Source: Alkalibacterium sp. 20 | GTDB lineage: Bacteria > Bacillota > Bacilli > Lactobacillales > Carnobacteriaceae_A | Length of the DNA: 64,000 nt | Direction of reading: 5' to 3' | NCBI RefSeq assembly: GCF_001885615.1 | Contig: NZ_LSRN01000034.1 | Location: 1-64,000 of the forward strand | Part shown: positions 29,720 through 39,054 of the stretch, piece after piece | Numbering within the stretch: the stretch's first letter is position 1 | Layout: each line of letters opens with the position of its first letter | Position numbers and translations under genes: made by a program | The notes under the pieces: generated by a model | Told to the model about the DNA's origin: nothing | What the model saw: the letters and a program-made list of their open reading frames with translations, nothing else | Databases searched by the model: none

Positions 29720-31195
29720 GTGCTAAAGGAATATGATTTTGATGATTACAAGAATCCGTATAGTTTGTTTAAAACCAAAGAACTGGGCGAACGTCTGTCA
29801 CGGGCCCAACGGTTGATAGGCAATTTAGGTATCCCGGTTTTGATTATTGTAGATGGCTGGGAGTCATCCGGTAAGGGTTACGTTATTAAAGATTTAGTGA
29901 AAGAATTGAATCCAAAGTATTTTAAAGTGAGCGTGTTTGAAAATCCAACGGAAGAAGAACGGAACAGACCTTTTCTATGGCGTTTCTGGGACAAAATTCC
30001 AGGATATGGGGACATTGCTATTTATGACCGCAGTTTTTATTTTAAACTCTTCAACGATGTATCTTTAAATGACGAAGAAATAGAAAAAGATATTAAGGAT
30101 ATCAGTTCGATCGAGAAACAACTATTAGATGATAAAGCCATCATCATTAAATTTTTTCTGCATCAAAAAGAGACAACACAACAGCAGAGAATTGATGAGC
30201 TGAAAGACGATAAATTCCGTTCTTTCCTAATCAGCAAACGTGATGAAGACCAATATGACAACTATGATGAGTATCTTGACCATTTTGATGATATTTTAAA
30301 AAAATCCGATTTCACTTTCAGCAAGTGGCACGTCGTTTCTTCAGAAGATAAAAAAGATGCCTCGAATAAAGTTTTGGGTATGACTATTGATTTGATTCAC
30401 CAAGGTATCGACCGGATCTTTGGTATGGAAAAGGGTGGATTGCGAAAAGAATTGAGAGATTACGCACCACAGAAAAAACCACTGGATGAATTAAAGTTAG
30501 ACCTGAAATTGGATGATCAGGAATACGATAAACTAAAAGATGAGTTGCAGTTTGAAGCCCGGGAATTGGCTTTTCAATTGTATACGAAAGGGATACCCAC
30601 AGTGCTGGTCTTTGAAGGCGTCGATGCGGCTGGAAAAGGCGGTGCCATTGAGCGGCTGACTCGAGAGATGGATCCGCGGGGATATGAAGTGGTCACGACC
30701 TCGGCGCCTTCAGTTCTGGAAAGCAATCACCATTACTTGTGGCGTTTTTATAAAAACTTTCCGAAAAAGGGAGATATGAAAATATTTGACCGCAGTTGGT
30801 ATGGCCGAGTAATGGTCGAGCGAGTCGAAAATCTCGCGAAAATAGAAGAATGGGACCGTGCTTACTCTGAAATCAATCAAATGGAGAAACACCTTCATAA
30901 CTTTGGCACTCTTGTCCTGAAGTTCTTTATTTACATCGATAAAGATGAACAACTTGCCCGGTTCAAAGATCGCGAAAATGAACCGGACAAAATATACAAA
31001 CTCACGGATGAAGATTGGCGTAACCGTGAAAAATGGGATGATCACATAGAGGCGATGAATGAAATGCTGGTGCGGACGAACACGGAATACGCGCCGTGGA
31101 TCATTGTAGAAGGGCAGCAGAAGAAGTATGCTCGGATCAAAGTATTGAAAGCATTCGTTGAACATGCCAAAAGGATTCTAGATGAGAAAGACTAA
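29720..31195 (+). CDS. Polyphosphate:AMP phosphotransferase (two-domain PPK2)
   Basis: A 491-residue protein made of two fused PPK2 domains. Domain 1 has a P-loop variant DGWESSGKGYVI (about residues 45-56); domain 2 has EGVDAAGKGGAIERL (about 298-312), DPRGYEV and FDRSWYGRVMVERV. Known two-domain PPK2 enzymes convert AMP to ADP with polyphosphate as donor, with the C-terminal domain active. Domain 1 is more divergent here (FYFKLFNDV where domain 2 has WYGRVMVERV), matching that pattern. It starts with GTG after GAGGAGGG. Confidence 0.9.
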   Translation: MLKEYDFDDYKNPYSLFKTKELGERLSRAQRLIGNLGIPVLIIVDGWESSGKGYVIKDLVKELNPKYFKVSVFENPTEEERNRPFLWRFWDKIPGYGDIAIYDRSFYFKLFNDVSLNDEEIEKDIKDISSIEKQLLDDKAIIIKFFLHQKETTQQQRIDELKDDKFRSFLISKRDEDQYDNYDEYLDHFDDILKKSDFTFSKWHVVSSEDKKDASNKVLGMTIDLIHQGIDRIFGMEKGGLRKELRDYAPQKKPLDELKLDLKLDDQEYDKLKDELQFEARELAFQLYTKGIPTVLVFEGVDAAGKGGAIERLTREMDPRGYEVVTTSAPSVLESNHHYLWRFYKNFPKKGDMKIFDRSWYGRVMVERVENLAKIEEWDRAYSEINQMEKHLHNFGTLVLKFFIYIDKDEQLARFKDRENEPDKIYKLTDEDWRNREKWDDHIEAMNEMLVRTNTEYAPWIIVEGQQKKYARIKVLKAFVEHAKRILDEKD

Positions 31196-31217
31196 ATGAG
31201 TAAAGCGAAAGATAAAT

Positions 31218-31252
31218 AAAAAGAATCTGAGCCATGGCCCAGATTCTTTTTA
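31218..31252. terminator. Bidirectional terminator
   Basis: AAAAAGAATCTG and CAGATTCTTTTT form a 12-bp stem with an inner GCCATGGC, between convergent genes. Confidence 0.9.
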
Positions 31253-31268
31253 CGTTTTAGCACTTTTT

Positions 31269-31940
31269 TTATAACGGTGTCCCGAAGAGTTGGGTAGCAT
31301 ATAAGAATTCACCATCATAGTGAACGCCTACACCGATTTCTTCATATTCGGGTTTGATCATGTTCTCATAATGACCTTCACTCTCGACCCAACCATCAAA
31401 GAGCAATTCAGCCATTTCTTCTTCGCTCATATAATAGGTAGCCATCCCCAAGTTTTCCCCGACGATTCGGTAAGGGTAACTAATGCCTTCTTCTTCAAAG
31501 ACCGTGAAGGGATCAGTGCCATTAGGTCGTGTGTGGGAAAAAGATTCTTCTGTCTCTTTGGCGCGGATAATGGCCGCTGCTTTTAACATGTCGTTTGACT
31601 TCAGTGTATTTAGGTTCTGTTCTTCCCTTAGTTCATTTAATAAAGAAATAATCGTTTGTTCAACCTTGTCGTAATCGACTTCTTCGTGTTCATTTGTTTC
31701 TATGATAGTGTTGTCAGCTGCGGGACTCTCCTGGTTGTCAGTGAAGGAAGATTCACCAATGATGGGTATGGTGTCAAAAGAAGACCTTAACTGCGATATT
31801 TCCGTTTGAGTGGGCATATAGTCGACTGCGGTATTCATCCAGCCACCTAAGCGTGTTCCATTTAAAATGCCGCTTACGCCTAACCAGAAACCGATAGTGA
31901 TGGCCAATAGCAGAGTAATAAATTTTCTTAAAAGTTTCAT
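31269..31940 (-). CDS. CAP-domain (SCP/PR1-like) exported protein
   Basis: A 223-residue protein with one N-terminal membrane segment (about residues 8-27) and a C-terminal CAP domain from about residue 95: LLNELREEQNLNTLK, SHTRPNGTDPF, IVGENLGMA, LFDGWVESEGHYENMIKPEY and IGVGVHYDG. These are the usual CAP signatures. Such proteins lie outside the membrane in Firmicutes, often linked with the cell wall; function is mostly unknown. The second ATG (31940) has GAAAGG 10 nt upstream; the ATG 9 bp before it is too close. Confidence 0.88.
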   Translation of the reverse strand: MKLLRKFITLLLAITIGFWLGVSGILNGTRLGGWMNTAVDYMPTQTEISQLRSSFDTIPIIGESSFTDNQESPAADNTIIETNEHEEVDYDKVEQTIISLLNELREEQNLNTLKSNDMLKAAAIIRAKETEESFSHTRPNGTDPFTVFEEEGISYPYRIVGENLGMATYYMSEEEMAELLFDGWVESEGHYENMIKPEYEEIGVGVHYDGEFLYATQLFGTPL

Positions 31941-32116
31941 TTTTTTCATACCTTTCTGTTCTGAGCACAGTTTACCAGAAAGTTTCTATGGTAAAAAGTT
32001 AAAAATAGTATAAGTTTTTCGAATTCGAATTGAGCTGAGTTATTTCATTTTCGTAGCACTCTTTTGTATACTAAAGAAGCTACTATTGATTATACATGTA
32101 AATAGGAGAGACCGAT

Positions 32117-33505
32117 ATGAAAAATATGAATTCCGAAAAATTAGGCACGATGCCAATGAACAAGTTGATCCTGACGCTTTCAGTACCTATGATGATTTCA
32201 ATGTTTATCCAATCTCTCTATAACGTGGTCGACAGCATATTTGTTGCTCAAATCAGCGAAGAAGCATTAGCGGCTCTGTCACTTGTTTTTCCTATACAAA
32301 TGCTTATGGTGGCAATTGGTATTGGAACAGGGGTGGGGATGAATGCTGAGGTATCCAAACGGCTAGGTGAAGGGAACCGGAAATTAGCCAGTGCAGCTGC
32401 CAATAATGGTGTCTTCTTGACCCTGTTTCATTATGGCTTGTTTCTCGTCTTTGGATTGCTGTTTGTTAGACCGTTCTTTGAGCTGCAGACGGATAATGCT
32501 GAAATCATACGGTATGGGATGGAATATACTGTACTGATCACGACCCTTTCTGTTGGGAAGTTTATGCAATTCACCTATGAACGTATTCTGCAGGCTACCG
32601 GACGCACGTTTTACACGATGATAACGCAGGGAACGGGGGCCATTTTAAACATCATCCTCGATCCGATTCTGATTTTCGGCTGGTTCGGCATGCCTGCACT
32701 CGGTGTATATGGTGCTGCAATTGCTACCGTTATCGCACAAATAACCTCGGCCATTCTTGCAATCATCATTAATGCGAGAGTCAATGATGATTTAGACATG
32801 CATTTCTTTGGAAATAAACCGGATTTTGAAGTCATTAAACGTATTTATTCTGTAGGTATTCCTTCGATGGTGATGACATCCATCACATCGCTTGTAACAT
32901 TGATTTTCAATAATATTTTACTTCAGTTCACGCCTACAGCTATAGCTGTCTACGGGGTCTATATAAAGCTGCAGGGCTTTGCTTTCATGCCGGTCTTTGG
33001 TCTGAATAATGGAATGATCCCGATCGTCTCCTATAATTATGGAGCAAAGAATAAGGAAAGGGTACTCCAGGCAATTAAAGTATCTCTGATATATGGCTTA
33101 ATCATTATGCTCACAGGAACACTTTTATTTCAGTTGTTTGCCGTTCAGTTCTTGAATTTATTTAATGCTTCAGAAGAAATGATGGAAATCGGTGTACCCG
33201 CTTTGAGGATCATCAGTTTGAGCTTTGTTTTTGCCGGAATAAGTATCATGCTCGGGACCGTTTTCCAATCTCTGGGAAAAGCGGTAATCAGTTTATGGAT
33301 TCAAGTCATCCGTCAGCTGATCGTACTCGTGCCAGTTGCTTATATGTTTTCCTTAACGGGAGATGTCAATATGGTCTGGTGGTCAAAACTGATATCTGAA
33401 GGAGTTACGGTCATTTTTGCAGTCTTTGCCATGCGGTACGTGTACAACAAAAAAATTAAACCGTTGAAATCAGATGAAAATAAAAAGAAGGATGGACCCA
33501 AGTAG
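32117..33505 (+). CDS. MATE-family multidrug/cation efflux transporter
   Basis: A 462-residue integral membrane protein with about 12 helices. The start SEKLGTMPMNKLILTLSVP and SLYNVVDSIFVAQIS are typical of bacterial MATE (NorM/DinF superfamily) exporters, and the second repeat begins near IKRIYSVGIPSMVMTSI. It exchanges drugs for Na+ or H+. Substrate unknown. GGAG lies 8 nt before the ATG. The terminator hairpin overlaps its last codons. Confidence 0.92.
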   Translation: MKNMNSEKLGTMPMNKLILTLSVPMMISMFIQSLYNVVDSIFVAQISEEALAALSLVFPIQMLMVAIGIGTGVGMNAEVSKRLGEGNRKLASAAANNGVFLTLFHYGLFLVFGLLFVRPFFELQTDNAEIIRYGMEYTVLITTLSVGKFMQFTYERILQATGRTFYTMITQGTGAILNIILDPILIFGWFGMPALGVYGAAIATVIAQITSAILAIIINARVNDDLDMHFFGNKPDFEVIKRIYSVGIPSMVMTSITSLVTLIFNNILLQFTPTAIAVYGVYIKLQGFAFMPVFGLNNGMIPIVSYNYGAKNKERVLQAIKVSLIYGLIIMLTGTLLFQLFAVQFLNLFNASEEMMEIGVPALRIISLSFVFAGISIMLGTVFQSLGKAVISLWIQVIRQLIVLVPVAYMFSLTGDVNMVWWSKLISEGVTVIFAVFAMRYVYNKKIKPLKSDENKKKDGPK

Positions 33506-33527
33506 TGAGGGTGTATCCTTCTTTTTT
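33484..33527 (+). terminator. Terminator of the MATE gene
   Basis: AAAGAAGGAT and ATCCTTCTTT form a 10-bp stem with further ACCC/GGGT pairing in the loop and a T-run; the left arm lies inside the end of the coding region. Confidence 0.8.
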
Positions 33528-33571
33528 ATTCAAATCATTTGGTTGTTCATGATTTTTTCTGTTTAGGTGAT

Positions 33572-35599
33572 TCAATCATGACGGAGGGCTTCAATTGGAT
33601 CTAATCTTGCAGCTTTATTCGCTGGGAATACGCCGGCAACCACACTAATGACAATGCTGGCCAGGATACCAAACAGGGCATAAGCCGGGGTCATGTGTAA
33701 GATGGTTGTTCCAAATAGGTTTTCAACGGCAATGTTTCCGACCATCGAAATAAAGGAAGCAATTCCGACACCGAGCAAACCACTGAAGAGGCCAATGAGG
33801 AAGGATTCGGAAACAAAGATGCGACGGATATCTTTATTCCGGCCACCGATTGCTTTGAGTACACCAATTTCTTGAGTCCGTTCAACCACGCTGATATAAA
33901 GAACAGTTAGAATCATGATAGCTGAAACGAATAGGGATATGCCCGCTACACCCGACAAAATATAAGTGAAAATATCCAGCATTTGTGTAAAGGTCTCTGC
34001 CAGTGTATCGGTAGATGAACCTGCATAACCCAAATCGCTGATTTCATCTTTGATCATCTGCGATTTGCTTGCTTCATCTGCATAAAGATAGGCTAAATTA
34101 GGTTCGACGGTCAATCCGTTCTCCTCATTCATATCAGCGAAAGTGTCCATTGTCATAAAGACGGAATCATAAGCGCTAGCCGGTCCAATGGCATTTCCAG
34201 CAGTATAAATTCCACTGACTGTATAGTTACCAGTTAAAGGACTTCCATTCACTGATAGCTTTACTTCAACTTCCTCTCCTATCATGTCTTCTGCCGTACT
34301 GAACACGTTCTCTGCCATTTCTTCTGTAATTAGAACTTCACTATTTTCAGGAAATGACCCATACAAAATATTGGAATCGGTCATGTTTGCTGAGATGGTA
34401 CCGAAGTTCATGAATGGATAAGATTCGTCTTCATAGACGACTGTGTCACTTCCAATTGAGAAGGATGAATATGCAAGTTCTATCTCCTCAACATGCGGAA
34501 TTGTTTCTAGCTCGGCAATATTCGATTCTTCAAAAGCGATGTTTTTAGATAATTGAACAATTGGATTATTCGCGGCTAGATTTCCGGGTCCTCCACCTCC
34601 CTGTTCTGCAGGAGCCTCTGTATCCAATTCTTCGTCGGCCTCTTCCTGCGTTTCTTCAGTCATTCGTGCCTCACTGATCATGGGATTGACGTTTTCATTC
34701 ATAGTGTCGGTTAAATAATCGTTCACACCGTTGCCAAGTGCGAGCATCAGGATAACGCTCATGATACCAATGCTGGCGCCCAATGCAATAAGGATATTCC
34801 GACCCAATTTTTCTTTCATGTTCAACAAAGCCATCCGAATCGCTGCAAAAAAACCAAGGTTTTTATTTTCTTGCCGTTTCTTTATTTGAAAAGTGTTTTT
34901 GTGGTCGTGTATATTTTTGCGTTTTTCGTCATTGATAATTTTCCCATCATCGATGGTGACTACGCGAGTGGAGCGCGAAGCCACACGTTCTGAATGGGTA
35001 ACCATGATTACTAATTTACCATTTTTTGCAATCTCCTCAATGATATCCAATACTTGATCGGATGTCTGGGAATCGAGTGCACCGGTCGGTTCATCTGCGA
35101 TGATGATATCTGGATCATTTACGAGAGCCCGTGCAATAGCCACACGTTGTTTTTGGCCCCCCGATAGTTGACTTGGTTTCTTTTTATAGTGATCCTTCAA
35201 TCCTAAGTGTTCTAAGACTTCTTTGGCTCTTTCTTTTCTGGTATTTGCATCGACATTGGACAAGGTCATCGCCAAGGTAACATTATCTAACACAGATAGG
35301 TGAGGGACGAGATTGAAACTTTGGAAAATAAAGCCGACCTTTTCTTTATGAAAATTGACCATTTCTTTTTCCTTGAAGTGGCCGATGTTTTCTCCATCTA
35401 CACGAATTTCACCTTCAAATTTCAAGTCAAGACCACCCAATACATTCATCAGTGTGGATTTTCCACTACCGGACTCGCCAATGATGGACACTAATTCTCC
35501 CTTGTCAAAAGATAATTGCACGTCTTTCAAGGCATGAAAACGATCTTTGTCGGTAATAGGATAATACTTATTTAAATTGTTTACTTCTAAAAATGGCAT
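33572..35599 (-). CDS. ABC transporter, fused ATPase and FtsX-like permease (MacB type)
   Basis: A 675-residue half-transporter. The N-terminal ATPase has [12 protein letters not shown] (about residues 38-49), [33 protein letters not shown] and a switch His in MVTHS. A linker leads to a membrane helix (about 275-300), a large extracellular domain, then three helices with [15 protein letters not shown], typical of FtsX/MacB permeases. Such pumps export peptides or antibiotics, or signal to the wall. An acidic, Gly-rich insert ([20 protein letters not shown] and on) lies early in the external domain. ATG 35599 follows AAGGAGG by 9 nt. Regulated by the adjacent TetR gene. Confidence 0.92.
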   Translation of the reverse strand: MPFLEVNNLNKYYPITDKDRFHALKDVQLSFDKGELVSIIGESGSGKSTLMNVLGGLDLKFEGEIRVDGENIGHFKEKEMVNFHKEKVGFIFQSFNLVPHLSVLDNVTLAMTLSNVDANTRKERAKEVLEHLGLKDHYKKKPSQLSGGQKQRVAIARALVNDPDIIIADEPTGALDSQTSDQVLDIIEEIAKNGKLVIMVTHSERVASRSTRVVTIDDGKIINDEKRKNIHDHKNTFQIKKRQENKNLGFFAAIRMALLNMKEKLGRNILIALGASIGIMSVILMLALGNGVNDYLTDTMNENVNPMISEARMTEETQEEADEELDTEAPAEQGGGGPGNLAANNPIVQLSKNIAFEESNIAELETIPHVEEIELAYSSFSIGSDTVVYEDESYPFMNFGTISANMTDSNILYGSFPENSEVLITEEMAENVFSTAEDMIGEEVEVKLSVNGSPLTGNYTVSGIYTAGNAIGPASAYDSVFMTMDTFADMNEENGLTVEPNLAYLYADEASKSQMIKDEISDLGYAGSSTDTLAETFTQMLDIFTYILSGVAGISLFVSAIMILTVLYISVVERTQEIGVLKAIGGRNKDIRRIFVSESFLIGLFSGLLGVGIASFISMVGNIAVENLFGTTILHMTPAYALFGILASIVISVVAGVFPANKAARLDPIEALRHD

Positions 35600-35622
35600 A
35601 AAACTGTTCCTCCTTAACAAGC

Positions 35623-35686
35623 AAGTGAGTAATCACTCACTTATGCTCTTGAATGAAGTATAGACCCTAACTGGGTATTCTGTCAA
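35623..35686 (-). promoter_or_regulatory. Promoter and TetR-type operator of the ABC transporter
   Basis: On the minus strand TTGACA (35686-35681), an 18-bp spacer and TATACT (35662-35657) form a strong promoter. Just downstream, AAGTGAGT-AATC-ACTCACTT (35623-35642) is a perfect 8-bp inverted repeat, the pattern of TGAGT/ACTCA operators bound by TetR-family repressors. It lies between the tetR stop and the transporter start, so the repressor can control the transporter separately. Confidence 0.8.
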
Positions 35687-35693
35687 GGTCAAA

Positions 35694-36338
35694 TTAAGGA
35701 TGAAGTCCTTTTTCGAGAAAAAGAATAAGATGATCGGTTTCAGTCTTAGTTTCCGAGTTGGTGGAAAAGCCCATTGATTTGGCAATGACATATCCACTAA
35801 TGATGCTTATGATGAGACGAATGATTTCTTCGTTGGGCCAATCTATAATCTCTTTCTTTTCTTTAAAGAGATTTATGATTTGATTGATTTCATCGAGCAA
35901 TACTATAGGAATCAATGTGATCAAGTTATCGCGCATCGTTTCTTGATAGAGATATTCTGTCAGGAATATTTTCCAGATTTTCAGATTATTTCCGGCAAAA
36001 TTTATTCGTTCTGGCAGTACTTGGTGAAGAAAATCTGAAAACGATAAGGTGCTGAGCCTATCCAAGTTGTTTTGTGAATCTGTTGGAATCAAGTCTTCAA
36101 ATGATTGACTGAGAATCGGCAGGATGCTCGCATAAAGCAAGTTTTCTTTTGAGCCGAAATGCTTGAAAATAGTTCCTTCTGCAACATTTGCTGAGCGTGC
36201 GATATCTTTAGTTGAGGTATTTGAGTAGCCTTTTTCAGCGAACAATAATAAGCTAGCTTCCAAGATATCCTGCATCTTCGGGGTTAGTTTTTCATTGTTT
36301 TCAATTTTATGTTTAAACAGTTCGAAAATGGAGTCCAA
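35694..36338 (-). CDS. TetR/AcrR-family regulator
   Basis: A 214-residue repressor with an N-terminal TetR helix-turn-helix (ILEASLLLFAEKGYSNTSTK, then DIARSANVAEGTIFKHFGSK, about residues 23-62) and a variable ligand domain. It lies upstream of and in the same direction as the MacB-like transporter, separated by the promoter and palindrome described there. The ligand is unknown. GGAG lies upstream of the ATG. Confidence 0.92.
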   Translation of the reverse strand: MDSIFELFKHKIENNEKLTPKMQDILEASLLLFAEKGYSNTSTKDIARSANVAEGTIFKHFGSKENLLYASILPILSQSFEDLIPTDSQNNLDRLSTLSFSDFLHQVLPERINFAGNNLKIWKIFLTEYLYQETMRDNLITLIPIVLLDEINQIINLFKEKKEIIDWPNEEIIRLIISIISGYVIAKSMGFSTNSETKTETDHLILFLEKGLHP

Positions 36339-36705
36339 TTAAACCGCTCCTTCACGTGGTTTTGATTTCATCTTACGGTGTTAATTGAAAACAAGCAAGA
36401 GCTTTCAAGGAAGAGCGTGAATGTTCTATAGCTAAAAGAGAGATTATTAGACGGATGTACTGAAATCTTAATAAAAAAAACGATGCGATCGTTCCAATAC
36501 TAAAGACACTTTTTCAATAAAGAAATCAAAAAAGTCAGGTCATATGCAGACCTGTCTTGAAAGGGAATCTAGTAAAGATAGAGAATATCGTGTACTGTTT
36601 CTTGAACTATGGATTCCAAACCTGTTTTTTCATTGAGTAAGGCATGTTCTTATATCACTTTGCTGTAGATGTGATAGGAGTTACTGGTGTACAAGGAAAA
36701 AATCG
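36339..36705. other. Intergenic region with a probable gene remnant
   Basis: About 370 bp upstream of the tetR gene with no intact gene. On the minus strand a short frame reads EHALLNEKTGLESIVQET and ends at TAG near 36574; directly after it comes a terminator hairpin with a T-run (36526-36557). Stops interrupt it upstream. I take it as the tail of a decayed gene that I cannot name. Confidence 0.35.
36526..36557 (-). terminator. Minus-strand terminator without an intact gene
   Basis: On the minus strand, AGACAGGTC and GACCTGACT (core CAGGTC/GACCTG, 7-nt loop) are followed by TTTTTT. It marks the end of a former transcript. Confidence 0.6.
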
Positions 36706-36764
36706 TTTAAATGAAATGAAGGACGTATCCCGATTGCTGGGATACGTCCTTCATTTCATTTAAA
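36706..36764. terminator. 26-bp perfect inverted repeat, terminator of the MBL/rhodanese gene
   Basis: The two arms (36706-36731 and 36739-36764) are exactly complementary over 26 bp with a 7-nt loop. On the minus strand they are followed within 3 nt by TTTTTT. The right arm contains the stop codon of the upstream minus-strand gene. The stem is much longer than other terminators here. Confidence 0.85.
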
Positions 36765-38139
36765 TCAGTTTGTCATTCATAATTTTTTCTATCTCACCAT
36801 ATCCACCTTTGATATTAATGGCATGGGTGAAACCTCTCTTTTCTAGAGCGCCCAAGGCGATACTTGAACGCACACCGGATTCACAGTGGACAAAAAGAGG
36901 ATCGTTTTCGGCAAAAGGAATGTCTCCGTTCAAGAGGTCTCCCATTAAGACACGTTTTGCTCCTTTTAGATGTCCTTCATCCCATTCTGATCGATTACGT
37001 ACATCTAGAATATTTAAGCTTTTCTTTTTATTTCGATATAATTCTACGAATTCAGCTGCTTCAATATTAAAAGAAACAGTCAAGTTATCAAGGTTATCCG
37101 AACTAGCATAGCCGTTGACTTTATCAAAACCGATGAGTAAAAGCTGCCTGCTTGCTTCGTCGGAATCTTCTTTGGAACCGATCAGTGTCAATTCTTTATC
37201 GTAATCCAGGAACCAGCCAGCATAGCTCAAGAAATTATCATTCATTGGAATATTGAGTGTGCCATAAGTATGATGTGCCTGATAAACTTCTTTAGGGCGT
37301 AAGTCAATAATCAGTTCTGAAAACTCAGTTGAACTGATGGGATATACGCGAGTATCTAAAGCTCTTGGAACAGCGACTTTATTTATTTTTTTCATCTCTG
37401 CAAAGTAATTGGGTGGTTCAGGTTGCTCCAGCACAAGTTCTTTTTTAAATGCGTCTTCATCGTCAAGCTGAAAAGCCCAGTTATTTTCTTTTTCATATCC
37501 TAAGGTACTCATCGGGACAGCCCCTAATGATTTACCGCAGGCACTTCCGGCGCCGTGTCCCGGCCAGACTTGCAGGTAATCGGGAAGCTGTTTGGCTTTC
37601 TGGACGGAATGATACATATCTTTTGCGCCAGAATCGGTGGTTCCCTCCATCTGCGCGGCGGCTTCGAGTAAGTCCGGCCGACCGACATCTCCAACGAATA
37701 AGAAATCTCCGGAGAAGATACCCATAGGAACAGATGATCCTCCACCTTTATCTGTCAACATGAAAGAGAGGCTCTCAGGTGTGTGTCCAGGCGTGTATAA
37801 GACATCCAGAATAATATTACCGATTTCAATTGAGTCTCCTGCTTTGAGGTAAACTGTGTCATCGGGCATATTCTGATATTTCCAGTCAGTATCTCCCATA
37901 TCGGAAACATATATTTCTGCATTTAATTTTCTGTTCACATCACGCAATCCGGAAGAAAAATCAGCGTGGATATGTGTTTCCGCCCCTTTAGTAATGGTCA
38001 ATCCCTCTGCTTCAGCTGCCATGACATAGTCTTCCAGATCACGTAGCGGATCGATGATGATGGCTTCACCCGTTTGCTGACAGCCTACTAAGTAAGCCAT
38101 TTGAGCTAATTGCTTATCAAAAAAAGATTTAAAATACAT
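36760..38139 (-). CDS. Metallo-beta-lactamase fold protein with two rhodanese domains (persulfide dioxygenase / sulfurtransferase type)
   Basis: A 459-residue protein. Residues 1 to about 240 are a beta-lactamase fold with THIHADFSSGL, TPGHTPESLSF, SGDFLFVGDVGRPDL and WPGHGAGSACG. Two rhodanese domains follow (about 260-350 and 365-455). The second has the active-site Cys in FVHCESGVRSS; the first has no Cys at that place (LIGSKEDSDEA). Architecture resembles S. aureus CstB, which oxidises persulfides and transfers sulfur to detoxify sulfide. No cstR or sqr gene lies nearby. GGGAGTGG precedes the ATG. Confidence 0.87.
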   Translation of the reverse strand: MYFKSFFDKQLAQMAYLVGCQQTGEAIIIDPLRDLEDYVMAAEAEGLTITKGAETHIHADFSSGLRDVNRKLNAEIYVSDMGDTDWKYQNMPDDTVYLKAGDSIEIGNIILDVLYTPGHTPESLSFMLTDKGGGSSVPMGIFSGDFLFVGDVGRPDLLEAAAQMEGTTDSGAKDMYHSVQKAKQLPDYLQVWPGHGAGSACGKSLGAVPMSTLGYEKENNWAFQLDDEDAFKKELVLEQPEPPNYFAEMKKINKVAVPRALDTRVYPISSTEFSELIIDLRPKEVYQAHHTYGTLNIPMNDNFLSYAGWFLDYDKELTLIGSKEDSDEASRQLLLIGFDKVNGYASSDNLDNLTVSFNIEAAEFVELYRNKKKSLNILDVRNRSEWDEGHLKGAKRVLMGDLLNGDIPFAENDPLFVHCESGVRSSIALGALEKRGFTHAINIKGGYGEIEKIMNDKLI

Positions 38140-38309
38140 TTATGTCCACTCCCTAAATTTTTAACAGAGCGCTTATTTCTAATCATTTTAACATGCATAG
38201 GCGAGTCCTTTTAAGAAAATGCTTATTGACCCGCTTAAGTCTTTATGATCGATTTTTTATATACTAGTTTGTTAAAATAAAATGTAGTACTTTAGAAGGA
38301 GAGATAATT

Positions 38310-38936
38310 ATGATACCTAAGATCATTCATTATGCCTGGTTCGGAGGAAATGAACTCGGACCGCTCGAAGAAAAATGTTTAGCAAGTTGGAAAAAGTATT
38401 GTCCTGATTGGGAAATTATGCGATGGGATGAATCAAATTTCACTCCCAAAGAGCATGGGAAGTATGCAGAACAAGCTTATGAAAGAGAAGACTATGCCTT
38501 TGTTTCGGATGTGGCCCGTCTGCATGCACTAAAAGAGCACGGTGGGGTGTATTGTGATACCGATATGGAACTGATAAAACCGATAGATAAATTTCGTGAA
38601 TTTCCTGCCTTTTTCAGCTTTGAAATCGAAACGGAAATATCAACAGGAATTATAGGAGCAGAAGCCCATCACCCATTTATTGAAGAACTGTACAAAGATT
38701 ATGAGGGTAGAGAGTTTATTTTGGCTGATGGTACACGTGACGATAAAACAAATGTAGATCGAATCACTGAGATAATGATTGAAAGAGGACTTAAACCCAA
38801 TAATACGCGACAAGAAATAGAAAATTGCACTATTTTACCACGCGAATATTTTTCGCCCAAAGATTATTGGACACGTGAAGTGGATGCGACGCCTAATACA
38901 CATGGCATCCATCAGTTTACCGGAAGCTGGTTATAA
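38310..38936 (+). CDS. GT32-like glycosyltransferase (DXD motif)
   Basis: A 208-residue soluble glycosyltransferase of the Och1/capsular polysaccharide type. It begins with IPKIIHYAWFGGNELGP, contains FVSDVARLHALKEHGGVYCD and the metal-binding DTDMELIKP (DXD, residues about 90-92). Such enzymes add a sugar to a polysaccharide or glycolipid; the acceptor is unknown. It stands alone, not in a polysaccharide cluster. AAGGAGAG lies 7 nt before the ATG. Confidence 0.87.
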   Translation: MIPKIIHYAWFGGNELGPLEEKCLASWKKYCPDWEIMRWDESNFTPKEHGKYAEQAYEREDYAFVSDVARLHALKEHGGVYCDTDMELIKPIDKFREFPAFFSFEIETEISTGIIGAEAHHPFIEELYKDYEGREFILADGTRDDKTNVDRITEIMIERGLKPNNTRQEIENCTILPREYFSPKDYWTREVDATPNTHGIHQFTGSWL

Positions 38937-38953
38937 TAATTATTTGATTCAGT

Positions 38954-38983
38954 GAACCAGGACATTTATGTTCTGGTTTTTTT
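38954..38983 (+). terminator. Terminator of the glycosyltransferase gene
   Basis: GAACCAGGAC pairs with GTTCTGGTT around a short loop, followed by seven T. Confidence 0.82.
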
Positions 38984-39054
38984 CGTGTGTATACATATAT
39001 TATTTTTTAGTTGTATAATAAATAGGAGTGTCATCTTATGAAAGGATGGGTTGC

